Shown: one piece after another, positions 44,282-56,071 of the stretch
Position numbering within the stretch: position 1 is the stretch's first letter
Layout of the letters: each line of letters begins with the position of its first letter
Origin: Aegilops tauschii subsp. strangulata
Lineage: Eukaryota > Streptophyta > Magnoliopsida > Poales > Poaceae
NCBI RefSeq assembly: GCF_002575655.3
Contig: NC_053037.3
Coordinates: 49,798,242-49,862,241 of the forward strand
Reading direction: 5' to 3'
DNA: 64,000 bases
Notes under the pieces: model-generated
Told to the model about the DNA's origin: nothing
Databases searched by the model: none
What the model saw: only the letters and a program-made list of their open reading frames with translations
Made by a program: the position numbers and the translations under genes

Positions 44282-47200
44282 CTAGGGGCAGTGCACGTTC
44301 CGGCCCGGCCCGCCGTAGTAGAAGTAGTTGCCCCAGGCGCGGTTGTATCCGCCCTGGATGCCGTAGCATGCCGGGTGGTCGGCGACGAGCCGGAGGTCCC
44401 TGGCGGGGAGGAGGTTGTTGTCCCAGTCCACGACCTGGACGTTGCGGAAGTAGGCGGCGCGGTTGAATCCCTCGCGCGGGAAGTGGCCGCTGCCCATCTG
44501 CGTGGGGGTGTGGGAGCCCGAGGGGCGCGTGTTGACGACCTCGCCGCCGAACTGCACCATGTTGGCGTGGCCGCCCAGGTGGGAGAAGAGGGAGGAGGGC
44601 CAGTAGCCGACGAGCGGGCCGGAGCCGAGCTGCAGCCACCAGTGGCCCCGGCGCGGGTCCTTCCAGATGAGCAGGCTGATGTCGAACTGGCGGCCGTTGT
44701 AGGCGGACGCCGGCGAGATGGCCGCCCCGATGGCGATCCGCCGGTTGGTCTGCACGAACCCCGAGCAGTGCAGGTTGTAGCACCCCGTCGCCTGGTACGC
44801 GTCGCTCTGCAATGCATGCATGCATCGACACTATTTCATTTAGTTTTCTTCGTTTTTGCACTGGTATGAACTATGAAGAAAGATGCATGGTGGAATTGAG
44901 CCACGGTGTTTTGGTTGAGAGGAGGAATTACCGTCCAGTAGGTGAAGAAGCGCGGGCTGTTGTCGCCATACAGCTGAGGGCTCACCTAAAAGAAAGCAAG
45001 GAACAGTGCACAGAGTTAACACGTATGGACTGCATGCAACCTGCTCAGCTCACATCGGTTTGACCACGATGTACAACCACACTCGTTTCAAACCCAACAA
45101 CCAGAAAACAAGAAGTAATAACCAGGTCAACTGTGGCACTGGCTTACATGTCGATCGAATCTCATTAATGATCGATCCCCAGTTGTATTTCCACCTCCTT
45201 TCTATACTACTCCTACACAGTCAACATGCAACCACATGCGGGTCAAGCATGCTAACAAGATTCTACTTACAATTTACTGCAATGAGACAAGGATGCATGT
45301 TCACGTTTACTAAGATGGCGATCAAGGATGCATGTTCAGATATTCTTGAATGGATCTGAACTATAATGGTGTCTGGACTACTCTGCTAATCTTAATACGT
45401 ATATGTGTACCTAAAATGCTTGATCATGACTTATCCTCCATGCATGTAGCTAGTAATGTGACTAGGGATGGAGGGAGGGATGAAGCTGGGCATTCAAGCA
45501 AGGACCTGCGGTGCAGAGCTCTGTGCTGCCATGCCATTGCTAGCGCATACACGCCACATCGATCGACCTGCCACATTTACTCGCTTTCACCAACCGGAGA
45601 GACGGACAGCCTGAAGAACGCGTTCTGCGACTGCGACCCAGCTGCCCTCCCTCCCATTATAACTAGACTAGATCGCTTTGCAGCCACGGCGACGTGAAAG
45701 CTGCCACTGTCAACTCACTCAGCTCCTTAACTTCCTGCTACACACCTCTAACTGGTGAAAGATCTTGCAGCTATTCACCATATCTTTCACATTAACACTC
45801 TTCGATGGTACTGTCTCGAGAAGAAGAAAAATATATGTTCTTTCATAGTAAGAGTAGCTTACATGCAACAAGATAGGAGGAAGGTGGAGAAGGTACCTGC
45901 CAGCCGGCTTCGATGGTGTTGAGGTCGTTGCCGAAGGTGCCGGAGATGACCCAGATCTGGGAGAGGCTGAACTCCGCCGCCGACGCCACCCTGGCCGGCC
46001 ACACGTTCAGGCTCGCCTTGGCGCCGTAGAACTGGTCGCCGGTCACGTACCCCACCGCGTGCTGCACCACACATACGCCAAACGGCCATCATCAAGCTAA
46101 GGCTAAGGTCCATGCCATCCACACGTACGGACGCTAATGAATGCCACTGACTGCCAGCCAGCGCGCGCGCTAGCTAGGCGGGCGGCGCCATTACCGCCGC
46201 TGCCGCGGTTGTCGCCGCGCCGATCGCCATTGCATCGCCATCCCCGGCCAGTGCCCCAATCAATGTCCTGTGCGCGCACAGACGCAGGTCGATGCTAGCT
46301 ACTAATGCTATCCCCAGCACAATCAATGTTATCCAGCTACTGCGCGCCATACTATTGAGCGATCGTGTGGGATCATGATTTGGTCGCGTGGTTAAGACCG
46401 CAGTTACTGGCTACGAGCCTACGACTGTTCGTCAGTGAAGCCGCTGTCGATCAATTTGCATTTTTCAATGGTACCGCTAATCTGGTGGGTCAGTATTGAT
46501 GGTGATGATTGATGAGATCGCCGTACGTGTTAGTTATCGGCTAGGGGCGTAGCAGTACCTCGTGGCCGTCGCTGGTGGAGTCGCGGCGGACGCCGGACGC
46601 GCGGGGCTTCATCCCGTACCGCCGGAGGGAACCGGAGTACCGCCGCAGGTCGCTCTCCGTGGTCCGCCGTATCGGGACCGTCCCGCCGGGGCACGACTCG
46701 CCGCCGTCGCTCCACGCCTGCGGGAACACCGCGTCCCCTTCTTCCTCGGCGGCGTCGGCGCTGATCTTGGGCCTCTCCTCTGGCTCAGCCTGCAAAAGGA
46801 AAAGGAGAATCACTACTTCAGAACGACGGCCGCTGATCGGTAAAAGACAGACAAATAAGAATGCAGCATTGGTGCAGTTGGCTATGGAGAAGGGACGGAT
46901 GGGATGGACGACCTCTGGCTTTTGGCCTCTCAACGTTGGGTGGTCAAACGCCGGCTGGAGGTGCGCCGGCACGCAGTGGATGATGTCGCCGTCGGCGCTC
47001 TGCGTGCAAAAACAAATTCGTCAAACATTTTGCCACAAGAAAAGAAAAGTATGGCGAACAAGGTGGTCGAGAGATTGAGGTCGGGGGTCAAACATCAATG
47101 GCCGGCTCATGCAAAAGAAGCAAAGCCACTCACCTGAATGGTCTTGACGGAGGCCTTCTTCATCTTGTCCATCCGGGCGACGATGCTCTGGTAAGCTCGC

Positions 47201-47358
47201 AGCTCGTCCCCGGAACGGAACTCCGCCGTCCGTGTGCCGTTGCCCCTGCCGCCGCCGCCGCTGGCCGACACCGACAACGCGCACGAGACGACGAGCAGCA
47301 GCGCCAGCAGCAAGGGGACGGCTGGTCTGGGCCTCTTGCCGCCGCAGCTACACGCCAT
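44282..47358 (-). CDS. Neprosin-type glutamic peptidase, six exons, apparently intact
   Basis: Exons on the minus strand: 47134-47358, 46913-46999, 46559-46789, 45897-46061, 44932-44985 and 44282-44806. All introns are GT-AG and phase 0, giving 428 residues, a normal length. Residues 1 to about 32 form a signal peptide, so it should be secreted. The activation region has SADGDIIHCVP and QPAFDHP (exon 2), and exon 3 has ESCPGGTVPIRRTT. The catalytic neprosin (DUF239) part has GYVTGDQFYGAKASLNVW, TIEAGWQVSPQLYGD, WWLQLGSGPLVGYWP and VQFGGEVVN. Neprosin uses two glutamates; E232 (IEAGW) and E343 (FGGE) are my candidates, 111 residues apart, against 109 for the pair I recall in the Nepenthes enzyme (E188/E297). 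Such enzymes cleave after proline. The ATG at 47358 has good context; no in-frame ATG precedes it nearby. It lies beside the tandem duplication but is not part of it. Physiological substrate unknown. Confidence 0.92.
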
Positions 47359-47555
47359 CGACGCCCGTGCGTGGGCTTCTCCTTCTTCTCTTGGATTCAC
47401 CTCAAAACCTTGTGGCTAGGGAGTAGAGTCGTTGCTGCTCGCTTGTCTGTATCCGCTTCCACCGGATCGCCTGCTTGTCCTCTTCCCCGCCTCCTCCCCT
47501 GCCCCTATCGCTTGGCTTCTTCTTCCCTTGACTCGCCCGAGAGAGACTACCCGAC

Positions 47556-47565
47556 TATAAATATA
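47556..47565 (-). promoter_or_regulatory. TATA-like box upstream of the neprosin gene
   Basis: TATATTTATA on the minus strand lies 198 bases before the ATG, within GC-rich sequence. It is the only AT-rich box near the gene start, and would imply a leader of roughly 160-170 bases. Confidence 0.4.
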
Positions 47566-47599
47566 GGAGCTAGCGTGGAGGCGTAGTGTGGCCGGAGCC

Positions 47600-50164
47600 T
47601 CGATATGAAGATGGAAGGTCAACCAAATGTCGCCGTGCGGCGGTTGGGGTTGGGGGTGGGGATGGGGAGGGTGGGGGAGGTGAGCTTGAAGGCTTGAAGT
47701 GATGTGGTGGACGGAGTGATGAGTTCCGACACGGCGGGTTGAGATGAGCTTCAAGTTGAGTTGCTCGCGGCTGTGGCTTGCAGCTGGGGCACGCTTTTTC
47801 CCGAGGAGAGCGACACGCCCCTGCCCCGCGCTACCCATGCCGAGCCATGGCATCATCTCATTTTATATCATGCTTGGGTCCATGGTCCTGTCCCCCTCTC
47901 CACATTCCCTTCTCCCGCTCCTCCCCCCATGAACGAAAGGTAGCTGGATGGATGGATTACTGCAACCAAAGCACCATCGTCGATGCAGACAGTGGGGGTT
48001 CAGCTCAGTGGCACTGAGCTTTGCTACGTCAGGGGAATAAAGAAAGAAACAGAGCGTGTGTGTGTGCGCGCTCTGGGGGATGGCATGGCATCGCACCGCA
48101 CGCGTCCTTGGGTGAGTGTGCATTGCACCGAGGAGAGGAGCGAGCGGCTCACTCTTCCTTCGCTTTTCCCTTTGGAAAGGCGGGCAGGGGAGGGTGGCGG
48201 CCATGTGCCAGGGGGGTGGGGGCGGGAATTTTCAAAGGCCGGCTCCGACCGGCAGTGGCCTTCAGCTGGTGCAATCATGAGCCAGCGCCCCGGCCTTCCT
48301 ATCCCTGTCCGCCATGATAGAAATCGCTTCCTTGTAGCTTCCTCCTTGGAGCAACCGGCGGCAGCTCTCGATCGGCAACCATGCATGTAGGCCACCGAAG
48401 CCATGGCTTTTGTTCTCTTTCTTGTGCACGTCTTTGACAGCCATGGTTGGTGTAGAGATTGAGATCGGATCCAGATGAGACTCTCAAAGATCACGTACTA
48501 CGTACGTAGTGCACCTTTGGCTTTGATCATTGTTCACTTTCGCGGCCAAATTTAAAGTGATCGATCCGGTTGCTTGGTGCTTGCTTTTCCATATCAGATA
48601 CGGATCCTCTTTTATTCGCTCAAAGCACCTAAACATGGCATTGCATGCGCCGCTACTCAAGTCAAATCTGAATTAAGCTATGCGTGTGCCGTGCGCATCT
48701 ACAAAACTCACCTAGAATACTCCGCACATGCCATAGCCGTCCACTGTCTCCCAGCACAGCACTCGAAAGTTCTTCTTCAGCCTTTTCCTTAACAAAAGCG
48801 ACCGGCTGCGGCATCATTGGCGTCGCAAATGCGACGGCAACCTGCACAAGCAACACACCTCCGTCTTCATGGCGCCATGCCCATGAATCGCAATGCGATG
48901 GCAAGCTGGCCAAGCTACTTCCACAAGCATTTGATGCGCCTTCCCTCCCTGGCCAGTGCAAGCCGGAGGGCTGTTGGTTGACAACACTGTACGTTCCCAG
49001 CACCGCCATGATCACTGCTACTATCTCCCGAGTCCCAACAGCAAAGAGAGTACCATGCATGGTCACTCACATTGAATTGAATTGCACTGCCAGAGGAGGA
49101 AGAGACATGTAGCATGAATGGGGTAGGACCCCATGCATGGCGAGGAGATAGGAGAGCAGCCCTTAAATGGTCAGGTATGCCTTAATGTCTTGAGTACCAC
49201 TCTCCTCTCCGGCTCTCCCCCACTTTGCTTTGCTAGCTGAGCTGCACTGCACCAGGCATCTTTAACATTTGGCTTCTCTCTCTCTCCCGCACCTACCGGT
49301 GCCAGGGGTCTCAGTGACGCGCCCCCGCACACACATACACATACACACAGTGCTCAGGGTTCATGAAAAGGGGGAGGTCACTCGGGCCAGGTCCACATGA
49401 GCCATGCGCCCACTGCCTGCTTCTGCTTTTGCTAAGAGTGTGGCTGTGTGGGGGAAACAGTAAGATAGTCTCTCTCACTATCAGTGGGAGCTGAGCAATT
49501 TGCTGTTTGGTCTTGCAAGGAGTGTGGGGAATGTGTGTATACTATGCATCAAATGCGTGAAGCATGCGGCAGTGGATTTGATTATGCGGGAAGATGAAAT
49601 CAGGGGAACCGATGCGGCTTAGGTTTTGGTGCCATTGCAATCCTTGTTGCTTTAGAATACGTATGCAGCTGGCTACGCTTCTTTTCATGATCGCAAGGCC
49701 TGGCCTGACCGGCTGGCTGGCAAGGCAAATATACTCTCTCTTTCTTTCATGCCATGCTTGTTCCCTTGACTGACATTTTGATGCACACCACTAGCTAACC
49801 TGCATGCCGTCCCTACTGTCTACTGAACACAGCATGCTTCTTATCATTCTGTTTAGGGTACCTTTTTTCAGCCTCCCCTTTTGGTTACCTTCTGGATTAT
49901 GTACATGCTGACAGCGGAGTGAAACAATGCGTGAAAACTTAGGCTTGCAAGGTGATAGTGCAAAAGGTACTTTTTCCAGAGTAAATAATGAGAGAGCATA
50001 CCTCCCGATCTGGGTGGCAGAGAGCTCCCAAATGTTGTGAACATGAGAAAGCAACGCGAGCGTTGATCCTAGCGGGCGGCTAGCTCCGGCGAAACCCTAG
50101 CCACCGTCGACGTCATGTCTCCTCTCGCTCACCTCGTCGCCGCCTGTTGAATTATGTGTCAGTT
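47600..50164. other. Intergenic region upstream of the neprosin gene, no gene seen
   Basis: Mixed-composition sequence with many CATGCATG-type words, a short CA-rich stretch at 49327-49349 and no strong coding signal. A minus-strand frame at 48662-49066 has no motif I recognise. It probably includes the promoter of the neprosin gene. Confidence 0.45.
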
Positions 50165-51165
50165 TTATTTTTAGAGAGAACATCGATCAGCTTTATTCAT
50201 CAAACAACAACATTACATACAGTTTCCCGGATGCAGTCTGGAACAGAATGAAAAATACTCGAATTAAAAGAGAGTGCATACATGATCCAGCTGATACATA
50301 CATTGCCGGCGAACGTGCTTCGCGACAACACGACTTTCTTTTCTCCTCTCTCCAGCAACCGCATCGCCTCCCCCTGGGCGACGCCAGGGGCCCTGGAACC
50401 CTAGTGCCGCCAGCACCCTCTAGCGCCTCCTCCTGCCGCCGCTGCCGCTGGCGTGGGCCGCGGTGGCGGCGGGCCCGGTGCCGAAGGCACCTGGGCGGGT
50501 GGACGCGGCGGATCTCATCTGAGGCGGCAGGGGCGACTCCTCTCGTGCGATCCGAAGGCGGCGGCTGGGGCAGCGACCCCAGGCCGTGCGGCGGTGGCCG
50601 AAGCACCATAGCCGGCGGAGCAGCGGCCCTCAATGGACGGCGGCGGTGGCAGCGCCCCATCCGGCGGGGTGGGCTGTTCTGGTCGGGGTGGTTACAGCGG
50701 TGACTGCGGATCCAATGCCCCGATTGGATCCGTCGCGGGGAGGCCTTTCGCCGACCGGCGTTGCGTGGAGGGACCGGTGAGAAGATGCCGGATCTCTGCC
50801 GGAGTACTGACGGCGACGTACGTCTTCGTGGCGAGGTTCTGCTTGGTTCCAGCCAGCCGCGAGGTTGGGAAGACGTGGATTCCGGTGAAAATCGCGCCTG
50901 GCTGCGGTCTTGGCGGACGATGGCGGCGTATCAGACGTCGTTCCCTTCTTGAGGCATCATCGTTGCAGGTCACGTCAACCTGATCAGGAAGTTCCGGGGG
51001 AAACCCTAGATCTTTGTCTACCGGATCGGACGATGACGGTGCCTTCGGTGCCATTCTCCCTCCTGGGGGCATCGTTTTGGAGCAAGTGCTGGTTGGAGGG
51101 GACAAGAGGAGGAGCGGTGTTTCATCTTGCCCATTGATGACGGTGGATCTCGGCGGCATGGCGCA
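50165..51165 (-). repeat. Transcript-like repeat, possible LINE or retro-copy
   Basis: On the minus strand GC-rich sequence runs from the CACTA boundary to GATGAATAAAGCTGATCG, contains an AATAAA signal, and ends about 30 bases later in an A-rich tail (AAAAATAAAA). One frame (50692-51168) starts MPPRSTVINGQDETPLLL, Pro/Arg/Ser-rich, with no RT motif. A polyadenylated retro-inserted copy or the remains of a LINE are both possible. Confidence 0.35.
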
Positions 51166-51194
51166 CACTAGTAGAAAAAGGGCCTAATGTGAAG

Positions 51195-51445
51195 CACATT
51201 AGTCCCGGTATGTAACTGAATCGGCACTAATTTGACCATTAGTGCCGGTTCAGACGGCTAGGCGGGTGGCGCTAATTAGTACCGGTTTGTGGCGAACTTT
51301 TAGTACCGGTTCATGCCACGAAACGGTACTAAAGAGGTTGTGGCAGGCTGTTGTCAGGCTGGGGCCCCACCAGCCCCTTTAATTCCGGTCTGTGCCACGA
51401 ACCGGTACTAAAGAGGTTGTGGCAGGCTGTTTTTAGTCCCACCTC
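51195..51445. repeat. CACTA subterminal repeats (ACCGGTACTAAA type)
   Basis: TTAGT(A/C/G)CCGGT occurs repeatedly on both strands, for instance TTTAGTACCGGTTCATGCC and ACGAACCGGTACTAAAG. A 30-base phrase around GGTACTAAAGAGGTTGTGGC is present twice (51328 and 51404). These are typical transposase-binding regions of CACTA elements. Confidence 0.75.
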
Positions 51446-51974
51446 GCTCCCCTAACTGGGTTTTTACCACCTTAAATATGTTATTTCTCAAACTATCACA
51501 AGCACTTGGTCTTCATTGAACTCTATGTGTAGAATTTGTGGCAGCAATATGAGTTTTCACCGGTTTCTAAACCGTTGAGGACTCATATTGACAATTCAGA
51601 TTGTACACAAAAAGATCATTGATGATCAATGTATTTTTGATGTATATTTTTACATGTTTACACATAGCAGTAGCGCGTTTCGCTGTAGCGTGCTACTGCT
51701 AAGCCATTCTATATTCCCCCAACCGGCCGCCCCTCACTCTCTCCTCTCTCCACTCACACTCACACTCACTCGGTCTCCCCCCTCAATCCCCCCGCGCCGG
51801 TTCTCCCCGCCGGCCGCCCCTCACTCTCTCGCCAAACTTATTACAACTTCAGGCCTTGAGGAAATGGTGTAGACTGCACGGAGCTATATGTCCTTTCTCA
51901 ACGCCTGAAGCTAAGCAACGTGCAGGTGAGCATTGCGCCTTTCCTTCATTTACGACAAAAACTAAGCCTGAAGC

Positions 51975-54552
51975 TAAGCATGTGCAAAAAAGTAGAGAGG
52001 GTTACGACAAAAACTAAGCCTGGAGCTAAGCAACGTGCAGGTGAGCATTGCGCCTCTCCTTCATTTTTCTAAACTTATTACAACTCCAGACTTTTTATGC
52101 ATTCAGTACGCACCATTCAGAGCCACGTTATCAACTTTCAACCCTTTCTGACATCATTTATTATTTTTCATGCATTTACTGATTTGTTTTGAACTAAATG
52201 TCCTTGAAATTGAAAAGCACTACAAATGAACTCTGAAAAGGTTGAAACTTGGCATGGTATCATCATTTCACCCATATAGCATGTGCAAAAAAGTAGAGTG
52301 GGTTACGGCAAAAACTGGATGCACTTCGTGTACAAACTAGACAATGTCTTTCGAAGTATCACGGTTTCGAACGAAAACTCATCTGTTACAAAGGCACTTC
52401 ATTTTTCTAAACTTATTACAACTCAAGACTTTTTTGCGTTCAGTATGCACCATTCGAAGTAACGTCGTCAGCTTTCAACCCTTTCTGCCTTCATTTGCTA
52501 TTTTTCATGCATTTACTGATTTATTTTGAGCTAAATGACCCTGAAATAGAAAAGCACTACAAATGAACTCTAAAAAGGGTGAAACTTGGCATGGTATCGT
52601 CATTTCACCCACATAGCATGTGCAAAAAAAAGTAGAGAGGGTTACGGCAAAAACTGGACGCACTTCGTGTACAAAATGGACAATCTCTTTCGAAGTATCA
52701 GGGTTTCGGACGAAAACTCATCTGTTACAAAGGCATTTCATTTTTTAAACTTATTACAACTCCAGACTTTTTTGCATTCAGTATGCACCATTCAAAGCCA
52801 TGTCATTAGCTTTCAGTCCTTTCTACCTTCATTTGCTATTTTTCATGCATTTACGGATTTGTTTTGAGCTAAATGACCCCGAAATTGAAAAGCCCTACAA
52901 ATGAATTCTGAAAAGGCTAAAAGTTGGCATGGTATCATCATTTCACGCACATAGCATGTGCAAAAAAGTAGAGAGGGTTATGGCAAAAATTGGATGCACT
53001 TCGTGTACAAAATGGACAATCTCTTTCGAAGTATCCGGGTTTCGGACGAAAACTCATCTGTTACAAAGGCACTTCATTTTTCTAAATTTATTACAACTCC
53101 AGACTTTTTTTGCATTCAGTATGCACCATTCGAAGCCATGTCATCAGCTTTCAACCGTTTCCGCCTTCATTTGCTATTTTTCATGCATTTACTGATTTGT
53201 TTTGAGCTAAATGACCCTGAAATTGAAAAGCACTACAAATGAACTCTGAAAAGGGTGAAACTTGGCATGGTATCATCATTTCACCCACATAGCATGTGCA
53301 AAAAAGTAGAGAGGGATACGGCAAAAACTGGACGTACTTCGTGTACAAAATGGACAATCTCTTTCGAAGTATTAGGGTTTCGGACGAAAACTCATTTGTT
53401 ACAAAGGCATTTCATTTTTTAACTTAATACAACTCTAGACTTTTTTGCTTCAGTATGCACCATTCAAAGCCACGTCATCACCTTTCAACCCTTTCTGCCT
53501 TCATTTGCTATTTTTCATGCATTTACTGATTTGTTTTGAGCTAAATGACCCGGAAATTGAAAAGCACTACAAATAAACTCTGAAAAGGCTCAAAGTTGGC
53601 ATGATATCATCATTTCACGCACATAGCATGTGAAAAAAAGTAGAGAGGGTTACGGCAAAAACTGGATGCACTTCGTGTACAAAATGGACAATCTCTTTCG
53701 AAGTATCCGGGTTTCGGACGAAAACTCATCTGTTACAAAGGCATTTTATTTTTTTAAACTTATTACAACTCCAGACTTTTTTGCGTTCAGTATGCACCAT
53801 TCAAGGCCACGTCATCAGTTTTCAACCCTTTCTGCCTTCATTTGCTATTTTTCATGCATTTACTGATTTGTTTTGAGCTAAATGAACCTGAAATTGAAAA
53901 GCCCTAAAAATGAACTCTGAAAAGGCTGAAAGTTGGCATGGTATCATCATTTCACCCACATAGCATGTGCAAAAAAGTAGAGAGGATTACGGCAAAAACT
54001 GGATCCACTTCGTGCACAAATTGGACAATCTCTTTCGAAGTATTAGGGTTTCGGACGAAAACTCATCTGTTACAAATGCATTTCATTTTTTAACTTAATA
54101 CAACTCCAGAATTTTTTTGCTTCAGTATGCACCATTCAAAGCCACGTCATCAGCTTTCAACCCTTTCTGCCTTCATTTGCTATTTTTCATGAATTTACTG
54201 ATTTGTTTTAAGCTAAATGACCCTGAAATTGAAAAGCACTACAAATGAACTCTCAAAAGGGTGAAACTTGGCATGGTATCACCATTTCACCCACATAGCA
54301 TGTGCAAAAAAGTAGAGAGGGTTATGGCAAAAACTAGACTCACTTCGTGTACAAAATGGACAATCTCTTTCGAAGTATCAGGGTTTCGGACGAAAACTGA
54401 TCTGTTACAAAGGCATTTTTTAACTTATTACAATTCCAGACTTTTTTCGCATTCATTATGCACCATTCAAAGCCACGTCATCAGTTTTTAACCCTTTCTG
54501 CCTTCATTTGCTATTTTTCATGCATTTACTGATTTGTTTTGAGCTAAATGAC
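51975..54552. repeat. Tandem array of about 338 bp units inside the CACTA element
   Basis: The anchor TAGCATGTGCAAAAAA recurs at about 52276, 52614, 52954, 53290, 53625, 53957 and 54296, giving a period of 333-340 bp and about seven full units. Each contains TTCGTGTACAAAATGGACAA, CATCTGTTACAAAGGCA and ATTTGCTATTTTTCATG. Units differ by scattered substitutions, so recent homogenisation is limited. A partial unit with a short AAGCAACGTGCAGGTGAGC duplication leads the array (51905-52060). Confidence 0.9.
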
Positions 54553-56071
54553 TGATGACCCACAAGTATAGGGGATCTATCATAGTCCTTTCGATCAGTA
54601 AGAGTGTCGAACCCAACGAGGAGCAGAAGGAAATGACAAGCGGTTTTCAGTAAGGTTTTCTCTGCAAGCACTGAAATTGTAGGTAATAGATAGTTTTGTG
54701 ATAAGATAATTTGTAACGGGTAACAAGCCATGAAAGTAAATAAAGTGCAGCAAGGTGGCCCAATCCTTTTTGTAGCAAAGGACAAGCCTGGACAAAGTCT
54801 TATAATGAGAAAAGCGCTCCCGAGGACACATGAGAATTATCGTCAAGCTAGTTTCATCACGTTCATATGATTCGCGTTCGTTACTTTGATAATTTGATAT
54901 GTGGGTGGACCGGTGCTTGGGTACTGCCCTTCCTTGGACAAGCATCCCACTTATGATTAACCCCTATTGCAAGCATCCACAACTACAAAAGAAGTGTTAA
55001 GGTAAACCTAACCATAGCATTAAACTAGTGGATCCAAATCAGCCCCTTACGAAGCAACGCATAAACTAGGGTTTAAGATTCTGTCACTCTAGAAACCCAT
55101 CATCTACTTATTACTTCCCAATGCCTTCCTCTAGGCCCAAATAATGGTGAAGTGTCATGTAGTCGACGTTCACATAACACCACTAGAGGAGAGACAACAT
55201 ACATCTCATCAAAATATCGAACGAATACGAAATTCACATGACTACTAATAGCAAGACTTCACCCATGTCCTCAGGAACAAACGTAACTACTCACAAAGCA
55301 TATTCATGTTCATGATCAGAGGAGTATTAATATGCATTAAGGATCTGAACATATGATCTTCCACCAAATAAACCAACTAGCATCAACTACAAAGAGTAAT
55401 CAACACTACTAGCAACCCACAGGTACCAATTTTTGGTTTTGATACAAGATTGGATACAAGAGATGAACTAGGGTTTTGAGAGGAGATGGTGTTGATGAAG
55501 ATGTTGATGGAGATTGACCCCCTCCCGATGAGAGGATCGTTGATGATGACGATGGTGATGATTTCCCCCTCCCGGAGGGAAGTTTCCCCGGTAGAACAGC
55601 TCCGCCAGAGCCCTAGATTGGTTCCACCAAGGTTCCACCTCGTGGTAGCGGAGTTTCGTCCCGTAAGCTTGCTTATGATTTTTTCGGGGTATAAGCCTTC
55701 ATATAGCAGAAGAGGGACACCGAAGGGCCACCAGGGGGCCCAGGAGACAGGGGCGCGCCCAGTAGGGGAGGGCGCGCCCCCACCCTCCTGGCCAGGGTGT
55801 GGGCCCCCTCCGGTACTTCTTTCGCTCAATAATTCTTATAAATTCCAAAAATGACTTTCGTGGAGTTTCAGGACTTTTGGAGCTGTGCAGAATAGGTTTC
55901 CAATATTTGCTCCTTTTCCAACCAGAATCCCAACTGCCGGCATTCTCCCTCTTCATGATAAACCTTGTAAAATAAGAGAGAATAGCCATAAGTATTGTGA
56001 CATAACTTGTAATAACAGCCCATAATGCAATAAATATCGATATAAAAGCATGATGCAAAATGGACGTATCA
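54553..56071 (-). repeat. 3' LTR of the minus-strand Athila-like element
   Basis: On the minus strand it begins TGATACGTCCATTTTGCATC and ends TACTTGTGGGTCATCA. The final 80 bases resemble the corresponding end of the LTR at 26309-27838, but the rest differs, so it is another family. Confidence 0.9.

Larger units (their letters stand above)
51166..54552. mobile_element. CACTA transposon, left end and interior
   Basis: The element begins CACTAGTAGAAAAAGGGCC, close to the Triticeae CACTA end CACTACTAGAAAAAGG. Next come subterminal palindromic repeats and a long tandem array. No transposase is seen; the right end is not in the window because a gypsy inserted at 54552/54553. Probably a non-autonomous or truncated copy. 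Confidence 0.85.

Noticed and set aside
44205..44869. Long alternative frames over neprosin exon 6 (218 and 183 residues on the same strand, 196 antisense)
   Set aside because: High GC opens all frames; the frame with recognised neprosin motifs and in-phase splice sites is the real one.
48662..49066. 134-residue minus-strand frame upstream of the neprosin gene
   Set aside because: No recognised motif, no promoter or splice support; a chance frame cannot be excluded.
51975..54552. Regular repeats that might suggest a CRISPR array
   Set aside because: Units are 338 bp with no short repeat/spacer structure, and the setting is a plant CACTA element.
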